From contig OX457034.1 of NCBI GenBank assembly GCA_949752745.1, positions 8,020,904-8,084,903 on the forward strand: 64,000 nt of DNA. Direction: 5' to 3'. The notes under the pieces were generated by a model. That model was not told where the DNA came from. It searched no databases and worked only from the letters and a program-made list of their open reading frames with translations. The stretch comes from Protula sp. h YS-2021 (Eukaryota; Annelida; Polychaeta; Sabellida; Serpulidae). Positions 41,756 to 53,006 of this stretch are shown one piece after another (positions within the stretch are counted from its first letter, which is position 1; every line of letters begins with the position of its first letter). A program made the translations under genes and the position numbers.

Positions 41756-44700
41756 CATCAATAAACCACCATTAACACACTTAAATAACGCTTACATACG
41801 CCTACAATACTGAAAAGGGTGCTTATCATTGTAATTAACTGATCTATGACAACTGTACTGTTAAAAGTCACACTCAACTCCTATTAGTACCACTTCGAGG
41901 GTATTTCAGGAAAACGTCTGTACAGTCATAAACAAAGCATATCAATAGTAATCGTTTAACAGACAACACACCATGAATTCCAGGTTTTCTGATGAACAAA
42001 AAAAAGATGCAACCAAGATCCACATTCAAAACAAATACTGTTTACTCAACCAGTTTTTAATTTTTGGTGGATCGCTAAAACAAGTTCATAAAAAGCCTTA
42101 GTCTTGTAGGTACACACCCTGGGAAGAGGATCGACACGATCAGTTAGGTTCAGAATATGTTTAACTTACATGTGTATATATATATAAATATACGGTCGGT
42201 GCACAAGGTTTTCTTTGCCCTTTTTTCACCTCCCACCCCCTCCCCCCCCCCCCCACCACCTCCACCCTCTTTCGTAAATTAAACATAAAACTGACACTTA
42301 AATCTCCTTCATAAGATCAAAACACAATAATCACTTTTTTAAAAGTTTAAGAACAAATAACCATGTGGCATAAATAACAACAAAACAAATGCACTGTTTT
42401 TTTATATAAAATTGAGAAGTTACAAAACAGAGCAAACTGACTAGAGTTATCAAGAGAACATTTCTCTTTACAAAAAACACCTCATGTGAAATATGCCCTT
42501 CTTTCTCTCTCTCTCTCTCAAAAAAAAAAAAAAAAGGAAAAAGAAAAAATCATATGAAACCCATTCTTCTGGCAGAAAGCGCCTCACGTGAAATACATTC
42601 TTCTCGCAGAAAGCGCCTCAATTGAAACACATTCTCCTGGAAGAAAGCATCTCATATGAGATACATTCTTCTCCCAGAACACCTCATGTGAAAGCCATTT
42701 ACAGGGCATCCCCTAGCAGAAAAAAGGTTCAATCTGTTATGACACAAAAAAATTAAATAAAGCCTGCCTTTTAAAAGTTAAGATTTTTTCTTTTAAAAAA
42801 TACCTGAATAATCTGGCGCTTTCACAAGGCATTATAAATGTACCACATAAACTTGATTTGATAACATGAAAAGGAAGAAATATATACAAAAGACATGTGA
42901 ATACTTTAACCACCCTGATGAAAACACAATACTCAGCATTACTCTAACAGGTTTAGGTATTACGTATTCATTTTATTCCCAGTACAACAAACAATACAAA
43001 AAATCTGAGTTCAGGAATGTGAAATTGTTGTTTTTTTGTTTTTTTTTTGCTTTTTTTTTTGTCGAAATAACAATTGCTTACGGTTACAAAATCTTGGTAC
43101 AACGGACTAGAAAATTTATCAGCGCATCGATATCAGTTCAACAGCCCCGAAACATTCACAAAAAATACTAGTACAATAAAGAGCGATTTTTTTTCACAAT
43201 CATTCCCTTTTGTCCCTTCGCCTTTTCTTTATTAATTTATTTATTTACTTATTGTGTTTGCTTTGTGCTTGCTTTGTAAACAATCAGACCTCAAGTACAT
43301 TGCATGAGAATATTTTGATCGATAGTCAGTGGAAAAACTTGGCATAATTTATCAGACTTATTTGCAGTACATAAATAATGCTTGCGCGGGTTGCTTCACC
43401 TTTCATCGCTGCTTTCGTTAACCGGGGATAATATGCTGCCAGAGGTTATTGGCCATGGATCAAATCTTGCATGAAATAAGACAGATATCGTGACCTATCT
43501 TCCCCAAACAATACACTTGTTCCTTCCCGGAATCATTTTCTTTTTACTTTTGTTTCGAATGATCATGCTAATCATTGGCAATTGCAATGGTCTTTGTTTT
43601 ATATCCTGTTGACACATAGCGTCGCGTATTTAATAAATACATAGTTTCACGAGGTGATACGATCGACATTGCGCCCGAGACGGCGGTCAACTTAACGAGT
43701 GTAAAACAAACATAAGACTAGACAAATGATTACACCTAACAGTCATACATCCTAAAAAAAAAAAACAAAAAAAAAAAAAACAAAAAAACAAACCGATTTA
43801 ACTTCAAAGAACACGTAAGTGGGAGACATTTATGGCGCTGTGGTTATATCACTTAGGATGCGCCTTTTGCTACAAAATTCAGTTAAGAAGATATTTTGCT
43901 ATTAAACATAGTTGACTAAATAATCCCCTTCACGCTTATCAGATTAATCTCACTTGATGACATGATCACCCCCAACATATGGCGCCATATTGGCAATTCT
44001 CTACACCTTCTGTTGTCAATCGAGTTTTTTTCACAACTCTTATTCTTTTTTATCTGACACAAGATGCAAAACGAGAACCGTTCTCATTTTGTATAATAGA
44101 CAAGTTGCGCAAAAAAATTACTTCCCATTTTACGTGTCGATTTCTATGGTTTCAACAGGCCACGAAACGTTAACTTTTTGCAGTTCTATACAGTCACTGG
44201 CGGGCAATGGGAAATAAACTTTCTACGTAAGCTGTCTAATAGAGGTCAAAGTTCACTACCCTTCATGTGCTCAGTGTGCGAAATCAACCCTTGGCCCGAG
44301 GCCCTCTCAAATTGACTCCGGCCATCTCAACTTCAATTCAAATGGCCCGGTTGGCCATCTTGAAATTTAGAACTCTTAAATTTATCAGCTTACTTCAGCA
44401 TACGGAACCGAAAATTTTTTCGCCGGCCTGGTTTTCCCCCCCGAGTGGTATGTATAGTGCATACCTTAGAAAATATAATGTAGGCTATTTTCCACATTTA
44501 TAGTGTTATTTATTACGGTTTTTATGCGTCGGCCTCACTAGGTTAGGAGGGGCATACGGTTTTTGACTTGGCCTTGGCCTTATGTTGACACTCAAGGAAT
44601 CCTCTGGATAAAACGATTCCACCAGAGCATGCGAACTGACTGTGGTGGAACTCGATGTGATTGTTCCATTGGATGGTCTCTCAGGCTGATTAAATTTTGG

Positions 44701-45214
44701 GTACCTCTCATGACCTCTGAAGGTCACGTTGAATTTTGAGTTTGTTGCTTTTCAAACACCTTCGTTTGTGTAGATATTATGTATCTTTTATGAGCCAAAT
44801 CCAACAAAACACGTGAATTGGTTTTGATCGAACTAAACATTGGTGCATTTACATATGACCTTTGAACTGATGAGATTTTTTGTGACCTCTCATGACGTCA
44901 CGTGTGCATCATGTGAACACAATTCAGGCAAAGTCTATTAATAGATTTTAATGAAACTCGATGAGTGTTGATGTGGCTGACTACTCGGTTTGGTGACATT
45001 TCCATCACTGCACCTTGAATTTTCAGTTCCACCTGCGCCGTGCTCACACGATTAAGGCAATGCCAGAAAACAGATTTGAAAAACAAAAAAAAAAAAAAAA
45101 AAGAACGGTTGCAGGTGGATGGTTGACTCTTAGGCGGACTAGAATTTGATGTCCTTGAGAGGTCATCACAGGTCTTCAGAATTCTTACTTTTAACAATGA
45201 GTAAAACTTTGTAT
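41601..45214. other. Non-coding interval between PAK and TMEM164
   Basis: A (AATC)n tract at 41715-41753, C run at 42242-42254, (CT)n plus A run at 42503-42536, A runs near 43755 and 45085. Related phrases GGCCATCTCAACTTCAATTC (44320) and GACCATCTCAACTTTGATTG (45823) show a dispersed repeat. A minus-strand frame 44506-44727 is noted as a possible but unsupported coding stretch. Confidence 0.45.
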
Positions 45215-45460
45215 GAGTACTTAATATTAACAGTACCTCGGAGTACTTAATATTAACAGTACCTCGGAGTACTTAATATTAACAGTACCTCGAAGTACTT
45301 AATATTAACAGCACCTCGGAGTACCTAATACTAACAGTACCTCGGAGTACTTAATATTAACAGCACCTCGGAGTACTTAATACTAACAGTACCTCGGAGT
45401 ACTTAATATTAACAGTACCTCGGAGTATTTAATATTAACAGTATCTCGGAGTACTTATGA
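45215..45460. repeat. 26-bp minisatellite, 10 units
   Basis: Units of GAGTACTTAATATTAACAGT plus ACCTCG, starting at 45215 and 45241 and continuing at exact 26-bp spacing, with variants TACTAAC and AGCACC. About 1.2 kb downstream of the TMEM164 stop. Confidence 0.95.
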
Positions 45461-46618
45461 TGATACTGACAGGTTATGGAAGTACACCACTAGACTTTGA
45501 ACTTCCAATTCGAACACTCCGGTTTGCCGTTCATGCTGTTTCAATGATCACATCTGCCAGGGTTGTAGGGCTCATTCAATTTTTCCATAATAAAATTCCC
45601 TGACATTCAATTAAATTATCCGATTGTCGGGGCACTGTAATTTCTTTCTAGTGAAAGCATAAACACATGAGAGAGCAGGCGGAGGTAAAATTTATATTAA
45701 ATTAAATTTAAATTAAAAAAAACTGAATTTAAATGTTTTAGAAGTACTTCTCGACGTGTATTGATTATTTAAGTCTATTAATTAATCGTATATTTTTTTT
45801 CGGGCCATTTCGAACTAGCTCGGACCATCTCAACTTTGATTGAGATGGCCGGGCGGGGGCCATCTCCGCACTGAGGTTCATTTCGCACACTGTGTGCTTA
45901 TATACAAATTTAGTGCAAAACGTTCAAGCTATCGTACTAGTTTCACGCAAACCCCATCCCGCTGGTACATTCCTTTGTTTTGCTACAAGGCAAACACGCA
46001 TCCAGTATCCATCCCCTTAGCAATAACAATGAACTGTTAAAACGCTTTCTTTTCCGCTTTTGCTCTGCGATAAATTGACTTGTTATCACAACACATATCA
46101 ATCACTTCACTTTAAGAAATCTGAGATCGCTCCCAAGTTTTTTTATACATGTATTTTGTACCGTTTTTGCATTGAAACTTGCCTCTATACTAGACTGGCT
46201 TGGTAACAGAAACCAGCCTCCGAACTGCGAGTGAGCGTCCATTGCCTGCTCCAGTTCCAACACCCGTACACTACTTAATTAACAAAACCTGATTTATATC
46301 GTTTTTTTTTAACATTTATTTATGTTTATCATTGGAAATTAAATGATGAAGCCATTGAATAAGGTGAAGCCTTAGAAAGAAGTCCGCACGACCTCAACGG
46401 GGTAACACAACGAACGCTGCTAATAAGAAAGTAACACCCAAATATCTATGAAAAAAAATCTTTTTTTTTAATGCGATGCAGATCGCTTAACTATTCTTCT
46501 CCAACGTCCCCCCTTCCCTCCCCCCGACCCGAAACGCAAAAACACCAAAAAAAAAAAAACAAAAAAAAAAAAACAAAAACAAAAAAACGGCTAAAAAACC
46601 CCCTCCACCACTCAAGTT
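45461..46618. other. Region downstream of TMEM164
   Basis: No exon. T and A runs near 46300, 46460 and 46548-46585. Probably includes the TMEM164 3' UTR. Minus-sense AATAAA would read TTTATT; one occurs at 46316-46321. Confidence 0.45.
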
Positions 46619-46843
46619 CTAATGAACTTTCGCGTGGCCATTTTCCTGCAGGGTAGCAGCGGCGTCATTGTCCTGCGGATAGCCCCTCCGCGGTAGAAAG
46701 AAAGTGGCTATCCACGTATAGAGTTTGCCATGCAACAGGACCACGATATGTTGATGTAGGACCGCCGCTGTGCGGTACGAGCGACCGTAGAATGGATCCG
46801 ACGGTGCTGGGCATTGCATGTTGTTCAGATTAATGTGAATAAG
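46619..46843 (-). CDS. TMEM164: TMEM164 exon 5 (last, with stop)
   Basis: Residues 229-302, [20 protein letters not shown] to GHAKVH. N-L-N-N-M-x-C-P-x-x-S-D-P-F-Y-G and HGKLYTW are diagnostic. Acceptor TTTTTGTTGCAG, phase 0. Confidence 0.95.
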   Translation of the reverse strand, partial: LIHINLNNMQCPAPSDPFYGRSYRTAAVLHQHIVVLLHGKLYTWIATFFLPRRGYPQDNDAAATLQENGHAKVH

Positions 46844-49800
46844 CTGCAACAAAAAGATTTAACACGCATTGTTTGGTTTTTATTTATTCTTTTTCTTCAT
46901 TCCGAGGACTATTGCCCCGGTATGACTATTCCCCACGCGGACTATTGCCCCGGTATGACTATTCCCCACGCGGACTATTGCCCCGGTACGACTATTCCCC
47001 AAGCGGACTATTGCCCCGGTACGACTATTCCCCACGCGGACTACTGCCCCGGTACGACTATTCCCCACGCAGACTATTGTTGACCCGGTACGACTATTCC
47101 CCACGCAGACTATTGTTGACCCGGTACGACTATTCCCCACGCGGACTACTGCCCCGGTACGACTATTCCCCACACAGACTATTGTTGACCCGGTACGACT
47201 ATTCCCCACGCAGACTATTGTTGACCCGGTACGACTATTCCCCACGCGGACTACTGCCCCGGTACGACTATTCCCCACGCGGACTATTGCCCCGGTATGA
47301 CTATTCCCCACGCGGACTATTGCCCCGGTATGACTATTCTCCACGCGGACTATTGCCCCGGTACGACTATTCCCCACGCGGACTATTGCCCCGGTATGAC
47401 TATTCCCCACGCGGACTATTGCCCCGGTATGACTATTCTCCACGCGGACTATTGCCCCGGTATGACTATTCCCCACGCGGACTATTGCCCCGATATGACT
47501 ATTCCCCACGCAGACTATTGTTGACCCGGTACGACTATTCCCCACGCGGACTACTGCCCCGGTACGACTATTCCCCACGCGGACTATTGCCCCGGTATGA
47601 CTATTCCCCACGCGGACTATTGCCCCGGTACGACTATTCCCCACGCGGACTATTGCCGCGGAGTTTTTACAACGTTTTGCAGTGTAAATTAAACTCCACC
47701 TATAATTTACCTCTAAATTGGTATCATTGTCACTTTGCTAAAATTATTCATGAACTTAAACAAAGCAAGCAATTCTACATAGTGGTTATTTCTTTTTTTG
47801 TAGAATAACTGTGTTCTAGGGGTTTTTATTGAATTTAAGTGTAGATGCAGCGACGTTTTTAATCGACGCACTATCAGTTGTGATCAATCTCATCAAGAAC
47901 GCAATGCATTGTTGCTGCTGCAGTTTTCCAGCATTTACATTGCAATTTACGATATGTCCCTCTTGTCAATGCGAAAGGACACGAAACTTTCCAAAGACTG
48001 GTTGGGGCGAACAGTTTCTTTCTTTTTTTTTTCTTTTTTTTTTGGGGGGGGGGGGGTAACTGTCATGCCTCCCCTCCCCCCCCCCCCCCCGTGAGAAATT
48101 TCGGTATGAAAAATTCTGTACGCAAAATTCAGAAAACAAACATCAGCTATGGTATCTACTTACTGTTTGACTATATTTATTTATTTATTTATTATTTTTA
48201 ATCTACGAGCAGCACTTACCATCCCAAGGGGTTGTAATATAACAAAATGGTAGAGGAATAGAATGCCGCAGGCGAGAACATCCCAGGACCAGTCGTTCAA
48301 AGGTTCTGGTGTGTAGACTCCTGAAACATGATGTGTCATTGCAAACAGTTAAAAAAAAAAGGAACCCTTATGCAAACTTTTTCAGCTTACATCTGAAGGG
48401 GTCCATGCATAAACCTGATAACTGCAGTTATCAGCAGTGGAGAAAAACGCTTTTAAAGTTTGAAATTTTAGTAACAAACATATTGGTTTTTCCGACAGCA
48501 TTTTCCTTAAAAAAATGCCCACTTCTAATCGGTTTTGAGGTGTAAGACTTACATATGTGATAGAACAGAGGCCAGGAAATACCGTGGTGGTAATAGTGCA
48601 TTTTCCTGATAAGTGGAGTTATCAAGTTTATGCATGGACCTCTTCATTTGTATAGCGGCCAATCGGTGATTGAACAAAGCGGGCTTTCTGTTTTACTGCC
48701 GCTTAGGATAAATTTTACATTGTAAAAATTTCTCGCGCAGAGCGGTAGAGACTCAAAGCCAAACCTTGCGAGTTCTCGCAAACTCTCGCCAAACCACATA
48801 TCCTAATAGGAAGCCTACAAAAAGAAACATTCGCCTCGGAAAACAAACACTGTTAGAAACAACGGCATCAAAATTGTCAATAATTCACAATCACCTCCGC
48901 TGATACTGCACTGCAAACTCCACGGCTGGCAAACAATTAAATTAGCAATTGTAGCAAAACTGCTGTTAATAATCGAATAACCAGCGGGTAAATTACATCA
49001 GTAGCGGCACCCAATTCCCTGTGCATTAAAACCTTAAAACCATACGGAAAGCAACATTAGATTGGGTTACTATTCACCTGCCAATAAATACGTTTATTTT
49101 ATAAAGCGTCCGTTCATTCAGATTTCTACTCGATTAAGTTTGTTATATATATGTTTTTCGCATATGCAACACGGCTACCAACACACTTGGCTAAAAAGAA
49201 GTTGGAACATAAGCATAACGACACTATGAATCTATTTACAGCATATTTATAGATCTGAGTATATTGCACAAACATTTATCTTGCCGAGTTCATCTCGACC
49301 GGGAATAAAAGCTACTCGTACATACTCATCTTTTTGTACTAACTTTATCGCACAGAAATAGGCCAAAGTACAAATTATCAAGAGTGGTTCATCATTTACC
49401 AACTTCCTTGTTTCACTCAGTATTTTCTTTAGCCTGACTCAGCTGCTTACAATATGAAAACAACTAAAAAAAGTAAAACATCGCAAAAAGCTTTTTCACC
49501 AAATTCAATAGGCTCTCTGTCTGATTTATGACCTTTTAAGCACATAAAAAAGTAAAAAAAAATCCAATCAAGCTTACCCCCAAGCCGTAAGAGGTAAAAT
49601 GGAATGACGAGCATTAACGCATGTTGCAGGAAGTACGTCTCGGTTTCAAAAACAAACTACAACAGAGCAGGAAACGAATTTCTAATTCGACTTTTTCTTT
49701 TTTTTTTCTGTCTTTTTTTTTTCTTGGTCCAGGTTTACTTCTCGATCTTATACTGATCCAAACTGCGCAGCGTATGAATGTACATGGTTTATTATTTTTT

Positions 49801-51346
49801 TTATTATTCTTGTCTGAATCTTCAGATCAGAATTAACATCTTCGCTATAAAACTGAAATGAAAAAAAAAACAGCGAGGAAGAAACGTTAATTATCGTTCT
49901 TAGCATTCCACAGTCTTCCGGGTGACAGCCGGGGGGTAATCACCGCCAGAGGGTAGGGACCGGGGAGGGGGATAAAGACCGGAAGGGGGGGGACAATCAC
50001 CGCCGTGGGGGGGGGGGGTCATGGCTGTTTTCCCCGTAACCCCACCGCCAACCCCTACCCCCAACCATGTTTACATTACCGTCCGAGTATGCACGACTGG
50101 AAATAATATAGCGATGGTTGCTCCACTTAGGCAGTGCATAGAAACCCGAAAAACCGCTGTGGTGTATCGCTTCGGCGGGGCAACCAGTAGGAAAATCTGC
50201 AACAATAAAGACACACAATTTGGCAGGGATAGAAGTAAGTGTAAACGGCACTGTTTTCAGTTAGGCTGATGTGTGTTTAAAAAAAAAACAAGGCAGTAGT
50301 TCTGATTGCCAAAAAATCTTTTACCAGGCTAGCATGTTTAGCGATCAGTCAGAGATTTTTTTCCTGCCTACATGATGCGGGCGCCAGGGATGAAAATTAA
50401 ACTAGAGCAGTGTGCATAGCCCACATATTCCCCACAGGCCCCCATCAGTTAAACACGGCCATCAATAGTCAAGGGCTGAAATTTTCTACCCCACAGGCCC
50501 CCATCAGTTAAACACGGCCATCAATAGTCAAGGGCTGAAATTTTCTAAGTCCAGCTGGTCCATTTTCCTTGGACGAACCTCGCATATATTCCCCCCGTGG
50601 GGAATAAATAAATGACTGTCATAGACAAAATTCGTGCAGTTAAAACACCGAAATTACATAACGGTACAGTGAATTTGGTTATCGAAAAATCAGCATGAAC
50701 TCTTTCGTTGGATAAAGCCTGTCATCAAGATTACGGTGTGACGGTTAGTTCTGCTGGTTAAAACTTTGGTCTGTTAATCCCAAGGTTCCCAGGTTCGAAT
50801 CCGACTCGGGGGTTGTAAGCAGGGGATGGACTTTCGCTCCAGTTGCCTTAGCTAAGCAAATGCAGTGGGTTAGATCGCGAAATTCAAAATTATTCAAGTT
50901 ATTTTTTGCATCCATAATAAAAATTACTTTAAGAGAGTAAATCCAATCAAAGTTCTCACCTGAACCAGAGTGATCACGTGACACGGATTTAAAATCCATA
51001 TCATTTGTTTTGTAGCAAATTTGAATCCGATTTCTATGCCAAATGTGAGACTCATAATCATGAGCATGACTTTGCGACCAGTTCTGTCCCCCTTCAGCTC
51101 CGTATCCGGGATCTTTTTCGGTAACTTCAGTCTCGGATAAGCGAAACAAATCTCGCATATGGCGACGCACGTGAAGACGACAGTCTCGCATAATTTCTGC
51201 CACATCGGCAAATACTGGGCGCATTCCGTACCGCCATTACCACTTAATGTGAGATCCACGCCTTCGTAAGTCCATCGTAAGTCTAATATATTGTCTATGT
51301 ATCCGGTTGACATGCTGACTAGCTTTTCATACGATGTTCGCAGCAT
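46619..51346 (-). CDS. TMEM164: Transmembrane protein 164, complete, five coding exons
   Basis: Exons 51346-50960, 50196-50080, 49656-49578, 48320-48220 and 46843-46619 join in frame (909 bases) to a 302-residue multi-pass membrane protein; human TMEM164 is about 297. Landmarks: GNGGTEC (37-42), [11 protein letters not shown] (103-113), LNPCHVITL (119-127), [21 protein letters not shown] (195-202), and [16 protein letters not shown] (233-248). Seven or so hydrophobic segments are visible. The family acts in ER membranes; the human protein is reported to transfer C20:4 acyl chains to ether phospholipids, affecting ferroptosis, with a catalytic Cys equivalent to C122 in the LNPCH motif here. 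That residue is present. The last intron contains a 33-bp minisatellite. Confidence 0.95.
46905..47655. repeat. 33/36-bp minisatellite, about 22 units, TMEM164 intron 4
   Basis: Units of GGACTATTGCCCCGGTATGA plus CTATTCCCCACGC, with a 36-bp variant carrying GTTGACCC. Both lengths are multiples of three, so a 311-codon plus frame and a 254-codon minus frame stay open. Neither has start context, family similarity or non-repeat length. The array begins about 60 bases from the exon 5 acceptor. Confidence 0.96.
48024..48091. repeat. Mirrored homopolymers T-G and C runs
   Basis: T-rich runs, then G11-12, then a C-rich run within 70 bases inside TMEM164 intron 4. Low complexity only. Confidence 0.9.
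48220..48320 (-). CDS. TMEM164: TMEM164 exon 4
   Basis: Residues 196-228, [20 protein letters not shown] then [13 protein letters not shown], a transmembrane helix with the FYHF-x-L-Q-x-L-G pattern. The acceptor is ATGTTTCAG and the donor ATG|GTAAGT. Splits Gly195. Confidence 0.94.
49578..49656 (-). CDS. TMEM164: TMEM164 exon 3
   Basis: Residues 169-194, [20 protein letters not shown] then YLLRLG. The FE-x-E-x-Y-x-x-Q-H pattern is conserved in the family. The acceptor is CTGTTGTAG and the donor GGGG|GTAAGC. Confidence 0.92.
50080..50196 (-). CDS. TMEM164: TMEM164 exon 2
   Basis: Residues 130-168, [20 protein letters not shown] then [19 protein letters not shown], two hydrophobic stretches with the ALLFPVVNTR-type end. 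The acceptor is TATTGTTGCAG and the donor ACG|GTAATG. Phase 0 both sides. Confidence 0.94.
50401..50610 (-). mobile_element. Dispersed repeat A, copy 4, rearranged
   Basis: Inverted relative of the RNASEH2B intron copies. It carries a 60-bp internal duplication (CCCCACAGGCCCCCATCAGT twice) and lacks the middle segment. It sits in TMEM164 intron 1. Confidence 0.75.
50730..50815 (+). mobile_element. tRNA-like sequence, probable SINE head, in TMEM164 intron 1
   Basis: Contains GGTTCGAATCC (50792-50802), a good B box, and an anticodon-arm-like TTTGGTCTGTTAATCCCAAG with a GTT triplet in the loop, as in tRNA-Asn. The A box and acceptor stem are poor. I read it as a tRNA-derived repeat rather than a working tRNA gene. 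Confidence 0.45.
50960..51346 (-). CDS. TMEM164: TMEM164 exon 1 (with start codon)
   Basis: Residues 1-129, starting [18 protein letters not shown], with [20 protein letters not shown], then [16 protein letters not shown] (helix 1), [20 protein letters not shown] and CHVITLVQ. The first in-frame ATG at 51346 lies upstream of all conserved sequence. The donor is CAG|GTGAGA. The long N-terminus relative to vertebrates (about 20 extra residues) could mean M12 is the real start. Confidence 0.94.
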
Positions 51347-52560
51347 TGTGCTATAAGGCTAGGCCTATGCCGTTGACTGTCCCGCCCACCGGCTTCTCTA
51401 TGCTATGTTTACCTATGATTACTGTAAAGTTTCTGCTATGTAGAAGCTCACATGTTTGTGTCAAGTTAACACGATGAGTTCGCATCACAAAGAATTCAAT
51501 ACTGCATTGCACTCAATGGCTATTGTATAACCAACCCATATTGAGCCCTTTACATTATACTCAAAGTTCATTCTGTCCGTGCCGGAGTCATGTTTGCACG
51601 AATCTGCAATGGACGAAAGGATGAGGAACATTGCGGCAGGAATTAATATGAATCATTTTATTTGACAGTGCTTTCGTGCCCTCGAATCAGAAAAATAAAA
51701 ACATTAGAACAACGTAAGAACTAGAATGTCTTGTGCACCTTGGCATCAGCGTATCATAACACACCCAGCAATTGTATTTGAAGTTATTCTGCTTTTAGTA
51801 ACGTCGATTTCCCCCAAACCAACGTGAATTGTTACCGAATACGTTTCAATTCTACCAATGAACAATTCACTTGCCACGGTTCTTCTGCCTGGCTTGTTCC
51901 CTTCAAATAATTATAATAACCATTTAGAATCACTCGCACCTGGCTTATTTATACGTGTTTTGAAGTGATCTATAAGAAAAAAAACATGTTCCAAGGCTGA
52001 GAAATTCTGCATTGGTCAAGTATTGCAAAATAAGGAATATTTGAGTCGAAAGGGTTGTCAAATTTGCATCAAGCTTCTTTGGTGGAATCGCAATGCAACA
52101 GTTTGTTGTCAATAATTATGAGCCGCTATAATTAACTTAATCCCCTCTCCCTCGCACATATGCAAGATATTTTGCCAGTCAGCCAGTTGACCTCACCGGA
52201 TTCGGAGTGTAATTTCGCATTCCTCGCATTCTTCATTCAAAGCGTCTTCTTTTTTTCTAGTAAATATTTTAAATCGCGCAATATACGAAAGTTTTGATGG
52301 CAATACCTCAAAGAAGTGGTTTGCTACCAGTGGATTCAGAAATAAGGAGTGCGACATACCTCTGTTGGGTCTAGGATCCCCCCCCCCCCCTCTCCCGAGA
52401 TGGATCCCCTTCCTCGACCCATTATAATTCTAATGCAATACAGTTTTAACCACCTATTGCTATCGCAAGAGCTGCAACTGCAATTTTTTTCATTGGGTCT
52501 ATTCTTTATAAGTGATACTTCAGAATTGTTACCCCCCCCCCCCCCAAAAAAAAAAAAAAA
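51347..52560. other. Upstream region of TMEM164
   Basis: Presumed promoter and intergenic DNA with no obvious TATA box. A dispersed phrase CAGTTGACCTCACCGGATTC (52192) recurs with changes at 62320. C runs at 52380 and 52532, A run at 52546-52560. Confidence 0.45.
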
Positions 52561-52850
52561 CACAAAAAAGAAAACAATGAGGTGGGGAGGGGCATCATCA
52601 GAACAGCCGGGTGATCGGAGGGCAGTATCAGGGAGAGTCCACCTCCGGGATGTTGGGCTCCTGTTCCCCCTTTACTCGTACGATTACAAACAAGTAAGTA
52701 TTTGTGAAACACAAGCAGGCCCCAACCGCCCCCCAAATACTAGGGGTATAAAGCGATGACGGACAGGCGGATGGACAGACAGACGGACACCCCAAACCTA
52801 TAGGTCCCAATCCGAAGGGTTGGGGCCTAATAAAAGGCAGCCACTGAGAG
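52561..52850. mobile_element. Unclassified interspersed repeat with GGACAGACAGACGGAC phrase
   Basis: G/C-rich island in AT-rich DNA containing GGACAGACAGACGGACACCC and GGTTGGGGCCTAATAAAAGG. Composition differs sharply from its neighbours. The sequence style resembles interspersed repeats, but there is no second copy in the window to prove it. Confidence 0.35.
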
Positions 52851-53006
52851 AAAATCATGACTTTTTAATGGTTTCTGGGAAATATGCCTTGAATTGCTCG
52901 GAACAAGTGTATACCACTGGCAGCGGTTAAGCTAAACATTGCTAATATAAAACACAACCAATTACGGGTATATATAACCAATAAAGAACAATAAAAGTAT
53001 AAATAA

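Noticed and set aside
46873..47808. 311-codon plus-strand ORF and 254-codon minus-strand ORF
   Set aside because: Both are translations of the 33/36-bp minisatellite, open only because the period is divisible by three. They lie in a TMEM164 intron and have no non-repeat domain.
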